In this document: positions 1 to 8,500 of the stretch, one piece after another
Numbering within the stretch: position 1 is the stretch's first letter
Layout: every line of letters starts with the position of its first letter
Source: Pontibacter akesuensis
GTDB taxonomy: Bacteria > Bacteroidota > Bacteroidia > Cytophagales > Hymenobacteraceae
DNA: 64,000 nucleotides
Direction: 5' to 3'
Assembly (NCBI RefSeq): GCF_001611675.1
Contig: NZ_CP014766.1
Coordinates: forward strand, 4,588,001 to 4,652,000
Made by a program: the position numbers and the translations under genes
Notes under the pieces: generated by a model
What the model was told of the DNA's origin: nothing
Seen by the model: the letters and a program-made list of their open reading frames with translations, nothing else
Database searches by the model: none

Positions 1-1
1 A

Positions 2-355
2 CATAACCTGGAGGATGAGTGGATCTATGTGAACTGGCGCGGCTATGTGAACTATGATACGGTTACTGCCGGTTGCGAAAAGATACTTTTCTACATGGAT
101 GCCAAGCAGTGCTTCCGGATTCTGAACGATAATACGAATGTGGAGGGCATCTGGTCAGGAGCCTCCCGATGGGTTGGCGAGAATTGGATGCCCCGAATGA
201 AACAGGCTGGAATGGCTTGTTTTGCATGGGTTTATTCCCCCAGCACCCTTAGCCGCCTCTCCACCGACAAATCACTCAGGTACATGGAGAAGGACGTGCA
301 GGTGGAGACATTTGATGATATAGAGGCCGCACGGGATTGGCTGAAACTTAACTGA
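2..355 (+). CDS. SpoIIAA-like (STAS/SEC14-fold) protein, 3' part only
   Basis: The reading frame is open from the first bases of the window, so the true start lies upstream; a GTG at 29 is an internal codon, not a convincing start. About 117 residues are visible. The pattern (Trp/Tyr-rich strand, a 'GENWMPRMKQAG' helix region, a 'CFAWVYSP' strand, and a final 'FDDIEAARDWL' segment) resembles small cytoplasmic STAS/SEC14-fold proteins common in Cytophagales. Their biochemical role is unknown to me. It converges on the his operon and shares the terminator at 360-397 with it. The family call is from pattern memory only. Confidence 0.55.
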   Translation, partial: HNLEDEWIYVNWRGYVNYDTVTAGCEKILFYMDAKQCFRILNDNTNVEGIWSGASRWVGENWMPRMKQAGMACFAWVYSPSTLSRLSTDKSLRYMEKDVQVETFDDIEAARDWLKLN

Positions 356-359
356 TATA

Positions 360-397
360 AAAGCAAAAGGAGCGGTTTTACCCGCTCCTTTTGCTTT
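360..397. terminator. Bidirectional intrinsic terminator
   Basis: A perfect stem pairs AAGCAAAAGGAGCGG (361-375) with CCGCTCCTTTTGCTT (382-396) around a six-base loop. A-rich and T-rich flanks let it work in both directions. It lies between the convergent SpoIIAA-like gene and hisB. Confidence 0.9.
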
Positions 398-411
398 AGA
401 AGCTTTCCGTT

Positions 412-1518
412 CTACAAAATTCCCTTTGTGCTCGGAATAGTGTTGTCCTGCAGGTCGCGCTCCACAGCCATGCGAATGGCACGGGCAAAGGCTTTGTAAA
501 TTGCCTCAATCTTGTGGTGCTCGTTTTGGCCATCCACTTTAATGTTTACGTTCGCCTTTGCGGTGTCGGAAAAGGATTTAAAAAAGTGGTAGAACATCTC
601 GGTTGGCATGTCGCCTACTTTTTCCCTGTTAAACTCTGCCTGCCAAACGGCCCAGGGCCTTCCGCTGAAATCAATTGCCACTTGCGCCAGCACATCGTCC
701 ATGGGCAAAAGGAAAAAACCATAGCGACTAATGCCCCGCTTATCCCCTAGTGCGGTTACAAAAGCCTCGCCCAAAGCCAGTGCTGTATCCTCTATGGTAT
801 GGTGCTCGTCGATGTGCAGGTCGCCCTTTACCTGTATGTGTAGGTCGATTCTGGCGTGCTTGGCCACCTGCTCCAGCATATGGTCAAAAAAACCTAGCCC
901 GGTTTTGATATCCATTTTGCCGCTTCCATCCAGGTTCAACTCTACCTTAATGTCCGTTTCAGATGTGCTGCGGTGCACGCGGGCGGTGCGGGTTGGGCGC
1001 TGCTGCTTCAGGAAAGTATAAATCGCATCCCAATCGGTGGTGCTAAGAGCTGCTCCCTCGGCGGCCGTCTCACCAATAAAAATAGCTTTTGCACCCAAAT
1101 TAAGAGCCAGTTTCACATCCGTCAGCCGGTCACCGATCACGAAACTATTGGACAGATCATACGCACCTGTTTCCAGGTAACGCTTCATCATGCCTATACC
1201 CGGCTTGCGCGTTTCGAGTCCTTCATGCTCAAAGCTGCGGTCAATCAGTATGTCATCAAACTTAACACCCTCTGTTTCCAGGATCTCCAGCATCTTGTTC
1301 TGGTAGGGCCAAAAAGTTTCCTCCGGGTATGAATCAGTTCCCAAGCCATCCTGGTTTGTCACCATCACAAACTCGTAATCCAACTCATGGAAAATGCGCG
1401 CCAGGTTGGTGATAGATTTGGGAAGGAAGGCAAACTTCTCCAGTGTATCCACCTGGTAATCTGTTTTTGGCTCTTCCAGAATGGTACCGTCACGATCTAT
1501 AAAAAGTACTTTTTTCAT
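412..1518 (-). CDS. hisB: Bifunctional histidinol-phosphatase / imidazoleglycerol-phosphate dehydratase
   Basis: Catalyses two steps of histidine biosynthesis: dehydration of imidazole glycerol phosphate (step 6) and dephosphorylation of histidinol phosphate (step 8). The 368-residue protein has an N-terminal HAD phosphatase domain (about 1-165) with the nucleophile motif FIDRDGT, and a C-terminal IGPD domain (about 178-368) with the metal-binding FFDHML and DEHHTIED motifs. The length matches the fused enterobacterial-type HisB. It is the last gene of hisG-hisD-hisC-hisB. A 90-base gap separates it from hisC, and the terminator at 360-397 follows it. hisH, hisA, hisF and hisI are not in this window. 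Confidence 0.96.
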   Translation of the reverse strand: MKKVLFIDRDGTILEEPKTDYQVDTLEKFAFLPKSITNLARIFHELDYEFVMVTNQDGLGTDSYPEETFWPYQNKMLEILETEGVKFDDILIDRSFEHEGLETRKPGIGMMKRYLETGAYDLSNSFVIGDRLTDVKLALNLGAKAIFIGETAAEGAALSTTDWDAIYTFLKQQRPTRTARVHRSTSETDIKVELNLDGSGKMDIKTGLGFFDHMLEQVAKHARIDLHIQVKGDLHIDEHHTIEDTALALGEAFVTALGDKRGISRYGFFLLPMDDVLAQVAIDFSGRPWAVWQAEFNREKVGDMPTEMFYHFFKSFSDTAKANVNIKVDGQNEHHKIEAIYKAFARAIRMAVERDLQDNTIPSTKGIL

Positions 1519-1608
1519 TTAAATTATAAGTGTCAAATATTACGCATTAAGAACCGAAACATAATTAAAATAAAATCGTGCTACTTTATACGAGCTTTGT
1601 GATAGGAA

Positions 1609-2652
1609 TTAAAATTCTGCTATAGCTTTAAGCAATTCTTGGTTCTCCTCCAGTGTGCCAACTGAGATGCGCAGGCAACCTTCACATCCCGGCAAACTTG
1701 ACCTGTTCCGAACCACTATCCCTTTACCCAGTAGAAACTTATACAAACCATCTGCATCTTTTACTTTAACAAGTATAAAGTTCGCGTCTGAAGGATACAC
1801 CTGCTCTACAGTTGGCAAATCAGGCAGCGATTGTAGCAGCAACTCACGCTCCTGCACAATTTCCTCCACCATATCCTTTAGGGCCTCCTCTCGCTCCAGC
1901 GCCTCCAGTGCAAGGGCTTGTGTCGATTCGTTGATGTTGTACGGCGGCTTTATTTTATCCAATACAGTGATTAATTCTTCAGAGGCAAAAGCAAGTCCTA
2001 AGCGTAAGCCTGCCATGCCCCAAGCTTTGGAGAACGTCTGTAGTACGACCAAATTCGGAAACTCCTTTAGTCGTGTAGTCCAGCTCGGCTCATCTGAAAA
2101 ATCAATGTAGGCCTCATCCACAACCACCAACCCATGGAAGGATTCAAGGATGTCCTCTATACTTTCTGCTTCTATTAGATTACCGGTCGGGTTATTAGGA
2201 GAGCAGATAAAGATGATTTTAGTTTCTGATTTTACCTGCAACAGAACCTCCTCCACCGGCACCTGGAAATCAGCTGTCAACTGCACCGCCTGCATCTCCA
2301 CCTCATTCAGGTTGGCCGATACTTCATACATGCCATAGGTTGGCGGCAGGTGCAGCATGCTGTCCTGCCCGGGGCGGCACACCATGCGAAACAGCAGGTC
2401 AATGGCTTCGTCGGAGCCATTGCCTAAAAAAATCTGCTCCGGACGGACGCCTTTGATTTCGGCAATCCGGGATTTCAGCTTTTTCTGGTGCGGATCGGGG
2501 TAGCGGTTAAAGCCTTCACCGGCCAGGCTGCCCAGGTTATTCTCATTGGCATCCAGAAACACACTGGCAGCGCCTTTAAACTCATCTCGGGCCGATGAAT
2601 AGGCGCGCATTTTCAGCACATTCGGCCGAATAATATCATTCAGGTTAAACAC
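1609..2652 (-). CDS. hisC: Histidinol-phosphate aminotransferase
   Basis: PLP-dependent fold-type I aminotransferase converting imidazole acetol phosphate to histidinol phosphate with glutamate as amino donor. Its 347 residues are normal for HisC. Visible motifs are NENNLGS near the N-terminus, SPNNPTGN, the PLP-phenolate region VVDEAYIDFS, the Schiff-base lysine in FSKAWGMAGLRLG, and the C-terminal arginine motif LRISVG. The start overlaps the end of hisD by 8 bases, which indicates translational coupling in the his operon. Confidence 0.96.
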   Translation of the reverse strand: MFNLNDIIRPNVLKMRAYSSARDEFKGAASVFLDANENNLGSLAGEGFNRYPDPHQKKLKSRIAEIKGVRPEQIFLGNGSDEAIDLLFRMVCRPGQDSMLHLPPTYGMYEVSANLNEVEMQAVQLTADFQVPVEEVLLQVKSETKIIFICSPNNPTGNLIEAESIEDILESFHGLVVVDEAYIDFSDEPSWTTRLKEFPNLVVLQTFSKAWGMAGLRLGLAFASEELITVLDKIKPPYNINESTQALALEALEREEALKDMVEEIVQERELLLQSLPDLPTVEQVYPSDANFILVKVKDADGLYKFLLGKGIVVRNRSSLPGCEGCLRISVGTLEENQELLKAIAEF

Positions 2653-3934
2653 GGTTCAATTCGTTAAGGCGTATACTTACTGCGTTTTTGTGTGCCTCCA
2701 GCCCTTCAGCCTCAGCCATGGTTTCGATGGTTTGGCCAATATTCTGCAACCCTTCACGGGTGATGTACTGGAACGTTATCTTTTTGACGAAGCTGTCTAA
2801 CGACACGCCACTGTAAGCGCGGGCGTAGCCGTTTGTAGGCAACGTGTGGTTGGTGCCGGAGGCATAATCCCCGGCAGACTCAGGGCTATAGTGGCCCAGG
2901 AATACGGAGCCGGCATTGGTAATGCCATCCAGCAGCTGCTCAAAATCAGAAACTGAAAGAATCAGGTGCTCGGGTGCGTACAAGTTGGAGAAACGTAGCA
3001 TCTCCTCCACGCCTCCAAGTACAATGCCGAGGCTGTTGTTTAACGCTTTGGCAGCAAATTCTTTCCGTGGCAGCACCTTCAATTGTGCCTCCAGCTCCTG
3101 CTCTACCTGTGCCAGCACTGCTTCTGAAGAGGCCAGCAGCACCACCTGCGAGTCAGGACCGTGCTCAGCCTGTGAGAGCAGATCGGCAGCTACGAAGGCT
3201 GGGTTTGCTGTCTCATCCGCCATTACCAGCACTTCCGAAGGACCGGCAGGCAGATCGATGGCTACACCGGCTTTGCTTACCAGTTGCTTTGCCACCGTAA
3301 CATACTGGTTACCGGGCCCAAATATTTTGTAAACAGGCGGCACGCTCTCTGTTCCGAAAGCCATGGCCGCTATTGCCTGCGCACCACCCGCTTTAATGAT
3401 GCGGGAAACACCAAGCAGCGAGGCGGTATAAAGTATAGCCGGGTGAATGTTTCCGTCTTTGGAAGGCGGCGTGCACAGCACCAACTCCTGGCACCCTGCA
3501 ATGCGCGCCGGCACGCCCAGCATCAGCAGCGTAGAAAACAATGGGGCCGTGCCACCGGGTATGTACAGGCCAACCTTTTCAATCGGTACACTCTTACGCC
3601 AGCAGGTAACGCCAAACATCGTTTCTACCTGTTTTACCGGCTCAGCCTGTTGCGTATGAAACAGTTGTATATTACTATATGCCTGCAAAATGGCTTCCTT
3701 CAGCTCCTGAGATACTCCAGACTCAGCAGCAGCAATCTCCTCTGTTGAAGCTACGAGGGAACTGAGTTTTACACCGTCATACTTGTCTGCCAGCTGTAGC
3801 AGCGCGTTATCGCCCTGCTCCTGTACCAGCTTGAATGTTTCCAGAATGCCAGGCTCCAGGTCCTCCAGATTTTTTGTAGGCCGCTTAGCGAGTTCTGCCC
3901 AAATTTCAGGAGCAGGATCAATTATTTTACGCAT
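2645..3934 (-). CDS. hisD: Histidinol dehydrogenase
   Basis: Zinc- and NAD-dependent enzyme that oxidises histidinol to histidine, the last two steps of the pathway. The 429 residues match family length. Characteristic stretches are GPGNQYVTVAKQLV, DLPAGPSEVLVMAD, LLSQAEHGPDSQ (zinc ligand region), APEHL with catalytic Glu/His, and GTNHTLPT. It is the second gene of the his operon, 4 bases after hisG and overlapping hisC at its 3' end. Confidence 0.97.
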   Translation of the reverse strand: MRKIIDPAPEIWAELAKRPTKNLEDLEPGILETFKLVQEQGDNALLQLADKYDGVKLSSLVASTEEIAAAESGVSQELKEAILQAYSNIQLFHTQQAEPVKQVETMFGVTCWRKSVPIEKVGLYIPGGTAPLFSTLLMLGVPARIAGCQELVLCTPPSKDGNIHPAILYTASLLGVSRIIKAGGAQAIAAMAFGTESVPPVYKIFGPGNQYVTVAKQLVSKAGVAIDLPAGPSEVLVMADETANPAFVAADLLSQAEHGPDSQVVLLASSEAVLAQVEQELEAQLKVLPRKEFAAKALNNSLGIVLGGVEEMLRFSNLYAPEHLILSVSDFEQLLDGITNAGSVFLGHYSPESAGDYASGTNHTLPTNGYARAYSGVSLDSFVKKITFQYITREGLQNIGQTIETMAEAEGLEAHKNAVSIRLNELNRV

Positions 3935-3938
3935 GGCG

Positions 3939-4790
3939 TTAGATTATCATTTTTTCGATTGGCACCACCAGGATTCCCTGTGCACCGGCATCTTTGATCT
4001 TCTCGATGATCTCCCAGAAATCGTCTTCGTTCACTACGGAGTGCAGTGAGCTCCAGCCCTCCTCTGCCAAGGGGAGCACGGTTGGGGCCTTTACGCTTGG
4101 AAGCAGGTTGCTTATTTCCTGTATCTTATCGTTCGGGGAGTTAAGAAGGATGTATTTCGCTTTGCGAGCGCGCTGCACTGCATGAATGCGAAACAGTAGC
4201 TTCTCCAGTATTTCCTGCTTCTCCTGCGAAAGATCTTTTGTAGCAATAAGCGCCGCCTCCGACTTAAACACGCGCTCCACCTCCTTCAGCCCGTTGCTGA
4301 TGAGCGTGCTTCCAGAACTCACGATGTCGCAGATTGCCTCTGCCAGGCCTATACTTGGCGCAATCTCCACGGAGCCACTGATGGTGTGAATATTAGCCTG
4401 CACCCCCTGCTCCTGCAGGTATGCCTGCAGCAAGTTTGGGTATGAAGTGGCGATGTTCTTGCCATTAAGGTCTTGGATGGAGCTGTAGGCCATACTTTTC
4501 GGCACCGCCAGCGACAGGCGGCATTTAGAGAATCCAAGCTTCTCAACGGTCAATTCCTGCTTTCCTTCCTCCACCAGCACGTTCTCTCCTACTATGCCAA
4601 TGTCAGCCACGCCGTCGGCCACATAGCCGGGGATATCATCGTCGCGCAGAAACAGTATCTCCAGCGGGAAGTTGGTGCATTCTGTTTTGAGTTTTAGAGA
4701 GGAGTTTACAAAGGATATGCCGCACTCGCGGATCAGGTTCAGGGAATCTTCACTTAACCTGCCGGATTTCTGTATTGCTAATCGAAGCAT
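3939..4790 (-). CDS. hisG: ATP phosphoribosyltransferase, long form
   Basis: Catalyses the committed step of histidine synthesis, joining PRPP and ATP. At 283 residues it is the long, hexameric form. The catalytic periplasmic-binding-like domain occupies about 1-205 (MLRLAIQKSGRL start; DGVADIGIVGENVL), and a C-terminal ACT-like regulatory domain (about 210-283) is expected to bind histidine for feedback inhibition, so no HisZ partner is needed. It is first in the operon. The 5' region contains a histidine-rich leader ORF, so transcription is probably also controlled by histidyl-tRNA charging. Confidence 0.96.
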   Translation of the reverse strand: MLRLAIQKSGRLSEDSLNLIRECGISFVNSSLKLKTECTNFPLEILFLRDDDIPGYVADGVADIGIVGENVLVEEGKQELTVEKLGFSKCRLSLAVPKSMAYSSIQDLNGKNIATSYPNLLQAYLQEQGVQANIHTISGSVEIAPSIGLAEAICDIVSSGSTLISNGLKEVERVFKSEAALIATKDLSQEKQEILEKLLFRIHAVQRARKAKYILLNSPNDKIQEISNLLPSVKAPTVLPLAEEGWSSLHSVVNEDDFWEIIEKIKDAGAQGILVVPIEKMII

Positions 4791-4862
4791 TGGTATCGTC
4801 TAAAATGAGATTTTTAAGAATAGGGTATAGTGTTACACTTTGCTCAAAGCTAAGTATAAATA

Positions 4863-4913
4863 GGGCCAACGCCCAGTGGGGGCAATATGTTGTTGTTATT
4901 CCTCTTACGAGGA
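4863..4913 (-). promoter_or_regulatory. Candidate his attenuator: competing hairpins after the leader peptide
   Basis: Read on the minus strand, TCCTC-GTAA-GAGGA forms a hairpin with the leader's stop codon in its loop. It is followed by three short segments, GCCC (4883-4880), GGGC (4874-4871) and GCCC (4866-4863). The middle one can pair with either neighbour, which is the usual layout of ribosome-position attenuators. The last pair is followed only by TATTTAT, so it would be a weak terminator. The stems are short and the mechanism is inferred. Confidence 0.4.
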
Positions 4914-5003
4914 ATGGTGGATGTGATGGAAATGTACAGGCGCAACCAGGGCAACAGGCGCTGCCAGGGAGATAAGGGTGCTATGTGTATAGGTCTTGCT
5001 CAT
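4905..5003 (-). CDS. hisL: Histidine-rich leader peptide of the his operon
   Basis: A 32-codon ORF (ATG at 5003-5001, TAA at 4907-4905) lies about 115 bases upstream of hisG on the same strand. It begins MSKTYTHSTLI and ends VHFHHIHHSS, with five histidines in a run of seven residues just before the stop. Such clustering is the hallmark of his leader peptides, where ribosome stalling at His codons under low histidyl-tRNA prevents termination. The position, strand and composition all fit. The N-terminal part is not histidine-rich and probably has no function as a peptide. I inferred the role from its position; no homologue was checked. Confidence 0.75.
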   Translation of the reverse strand: MSKTYTHSTLISLAAPVALVAPVHFHHIHHSS

Positions 5004-5506
5004 GTACTTGCTACAAAGTAAGGATGATTTTTGTTTATATAAAAGTATAATTCTATATAAATCTCCTACTCTGCATAAAAAGAAAAAAACACCTCAAGCT
5101 GCTAACCTGCTTGAGTGGAAGCTATTCAGCAATCAATTTAATAAGTTTTCTGAAAATTATTCTGCAAACGATCATAATCATTGGGTTGTGTTTGTTTCTC
5201 AAAACTGCTTTGCAACGCAAAAGCAGCACATCAAGATTCTGACTACTATACCCCCGGGAAAATAAAAGGTTGCTGCTGCCAATAGCACTTTCTACCACAC
5301 ACGTTCAAGTTATACTTTATCTTAGCTGTAAGTAACAGGTAAATCAGCCGCAATAGCTAAGTATAAATCAGCCACATATAACATTAGTTAAAATCGTTTT
5401 AAATCAGGACGGGATAGCATCGGCTGCAGGAAAATATTTTTGGTTTTTTTCCTACGATTGTCATGTAAGCTTTTCTGCCGTTCCTCCCAAATGTAACGAT
5501 ATAAAA
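5004..5506. other. Intergenic region between his leader and the MBG gene terminator
   Basis: AT-rich and apparently non-coding. It must contain the his promoter near 5004-5080, where I see a degenerate TACTTTG but no clear -33 TTG. It also has a hairpin with a T-run on the minus strand (5082-5115) and four AAGTATA-type words. An 89-codon plus-strand frame here lacks protein-like composition. Confidence 0.5.
5082..5115 (-). terminator. Candidate small intrinsic terminator upstream of his operon
   Basis: On the minus strand CTCAAGC and GCTTGAG form a 7-bp stem with a 9-base loop, followed by GTG and a run of seven T. It ends about 80 bases before the his leader ATG. It could end a short transcript or insulate the his promoter. 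Confidence 0.4.
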
Positions 5507-5574
5507 AAGCCTTGTTCAAAGAGAAAGCGCCGGCCACCTCACGGGCACCGGCGCTTTCTCTTTAAACAAGGCTT
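5507..5574 (-). terminator. Strong terminator of the MBG-repeat gene
   Basis: A long stem pairs AAGCCTTGTT plus AAAGAGAAAGCGCCGG with CCGGCGCTTTCTCTTT plus AACAAGGCTT, about 26 bp with one mismatch and a 14-base loop. It is followed by a T-rich run on the minus strand and begins 11 bases after the stop codon. Confidence 0.9.
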
Positions 5575-5585
5575 AAGACCTGGTA

Positions 5586-8500
5586 TTAGCGCTTAAGCAC
5601 CATCTTGATTGTCTGTACACCTGAACTTGTCATTAATCTGGCAAAGTACATCCCCTCGGGCATATTACGGCTATCAAGGTCATACTCATACGTTTTGCCA
5701 GCTTCTGTCACGCCCATGTCTAGTTTTCTCACAAGCGCTCCCTTTACGTCATACACTTCCAAAGCAAAGCTTCCTTCCTTTTCGGCAGTGAACGCAATGG
5801 TTGTTCTGTCGTTGTAAGGGTTCGGGTAGTTGAGGAATTTAGTTGCAGAAACTTCTGGTTGTGGTTTATCTTGCGCAACAACCTTGCTCGTAGTCGAACC
5901 GGCTTTTACGTTTGCAGGCTGGTGGATTACAATAGAACCAGTAACTTCCGTAACGATAGCTGCATCATCAGCTAATCCTCTCTGATTGTCATACACTATA
6001 GTTCCGTCTGTATTAGTAATCTTAATGCGGAATTTATCAGTTCCACCTCCACCGGACACTTGTCCGTCGATGGCTGTCAAAATGAAATCAAATGAACCCA
6101 CACCATTGATAGTACCGGTACCTTTGAACTGCGCTCTTGCACCAGATACTGTCAACCATTGGTAGTTAGTGCTCTTAAAGTTAAGATCACCAGCCTTGAA
6201 CTGGAATTCAGTATTACCAGTTGGCTTGTTTGCTCCCTTTTCATATTTAGATACAAAACCAAAGTTAGCCCTTCCAACTGCATCAGGATAAGCAGTACTA
6301 GCACCTGCTGGAGAATCAATCCAGCCGCCGCCAGTTACAAAGCCAGCTGTAGGGTCGAAGAAGACGGAGAAGGCTTTTTCAGAAAATGGTATACCTACAC
6401 CATTGGTGTAAGAAAGAGTAACTGTATATACTCCAACTGTAGTACTTGTTATTGTATAGCTATCATCTGTAGCTGCATAAGTAGCTACAGCACCATTAGG
6501 AGACACAACACTCCATATCTTGTTTAGTACATCTCCTCCGAAGATAGCTGTAACGGTTGAAGAGTTATTAACTGCTACCGGATCAGACGCTCTTAGAGTC
6601 ACAGTAGGTGCATTGTAGATGTACAAGGTACCTGTTGCATTTGTAGCTGAATAGTTGCTGTTGTTCAATGCTGCTACCACAGCATAAGTGCCAGCAGCGG
6701 TTGGAGCAGTGGCAGAAGCCGTGCCTGTCACACCACCTACAATCGGAGCATACGTCACATTTACATCTATGCCAGCAGGCGAAGTAGTTACAGTAGCCGA
6801 TTTAGCAGAGCCATCAAACATATACTTAAGGTTGCTAAGTGCCAGCATAGCAGGTGCCGGATTGATAGTAACAGTAGCAGTTGCGCTGCTTCCAGTATGG
6901 TTGGCACCACCCGCGTATGTAGCCGTCACGCTGTAAGTGCCTGCATTGGTTGGGGCAATGGCACTGGCTGGAAAGGTGGTTTCACCGGTTCCTACGTAGC
7001 TATAGGTAATGTCTTCAGTTGTATTAAGACCACCAGCACCAGTTGCCGTAGCAAAAGCAGCGTGAGCGTTTCCATTGTAAGTAGCAGTTACATTTTCCAT
7101 GCTTACAACAGAAGAAGCCTTGCTGATATTGATCGTGCCGCTCACTGCAGTAGCTTCGTAGTTGGCATTGTCAAGAGAAGCACTAGCGGCATATGTCCCG
7201 AAGTCAGTACCAGAACCACTTACAGTTACACCAGTTAAGCCTGCTGGTGTGGTAGTAGCCGTAGCTGACTTCAAAGTGCCATCGTAGGTGTGAGTCAGGT
7301 TGCCCAAAGCCAGCGTAGCAGGCGCCTTGCCAATAGCGAATGTCTTGCTGTCAGAAGAACCTATGTGGTTGTCATCACCAGCGAAAGTGTAGGAAGCCGT
7401 ACCCGTACCTGCATTCACATTGTTCGCATAAGCAGCGGCTGGAGTTAGATTTAAACCGCCTGCACCTGTTACTGTTACTGTCGCTGGCGTGATAGCCGAA
7501 CCGGTGTAAGTGAATGGACCGCCAACAATTGTTACCACTGTCGTAGTAGTTGCCTTGTCAATAGCAATAGCAACACTGCCGTTGGCGTTGTTGTAGTTGC
7601 CGGTCGCGTCAGTGAATGTCCAATTAGCTGTCCCACCCGGTACGTTTGTGAAGCTTGCGCCTAAGTCAAGACCAGCTAAAGTCTCACCTTTCACACCTTT
7701 AGCAGAACCAGTTGCACCGTGAGCAGCACCGTCATAAGTAACGGTCTTGCCTTCAACTGCGATAATAGCATTGGTTTTCTCAATAACCAGGTTAGCTGTA
7801 ACAGGAACCGCTTCATAGTTAGTGTTGCTTAAAGAAGCAGTCACCGCGTAAGTACCAGCGTTTGTCTTGCCATTATTGCTGATGCTCACACCAGTCAGGT
7901 TAGCAGGTGTTGTAGTAGCCGTAGCTGACTTCTCATTACTGTCATAAACATAAGACAGGTTGCCAAGAGCTAACGTAGCAGTTGCTTTGTTGATTACAAT
8001 AGCAGCAGTACCGTTAGCTACGTTGTGGTTAGCGTCACCTGCAAAGCTCCAAGAAGCTGTTCCACCCGGAACGTTAGTAAAGCTTGAGCCAAAGTTCAGC
8101 AAGCTGTTCAGGTCCTCATTTCTCGCACCAGTTGCTGTACCAGTAGCACCATGAGCATTACCATCGTAGATTACATTTTTGCCAGCTACATTTATAACGG
8201 CATTAGCTTTGTCTACATTGATGCTTACCGTTGCAGTTTTAGCATTGTAGTTGGTTGTTGCTGCAGCAGTTACACTTAGCGTTTGGTTATCACCTGCATC
8301 CAAGAAAGCGTCAGCAGCTGGTGAGTAAGTTAAAGCACCATCACCAGTTGTTAAAGAAGCATTCAACTGCATTGCAGAAAGAGCAGTACCATAAACGATT
8401 TTAGCTGGAGCAGTCCAAGAGATAACCTGATCAGCCTTGTTAATTACGATAACAGCAGTACCGTTAGCTATGTTGTAATTGTTGTTGCCAGCAAATGTCC

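Noticed and set aside
4996-5265. 89-codon plus-strand frame upstream of the his operon
   Set aside because: Runs antisense to the his leader, with low-complexity Lys/Asn/Ser content and no promoter or relatives that I recognise.
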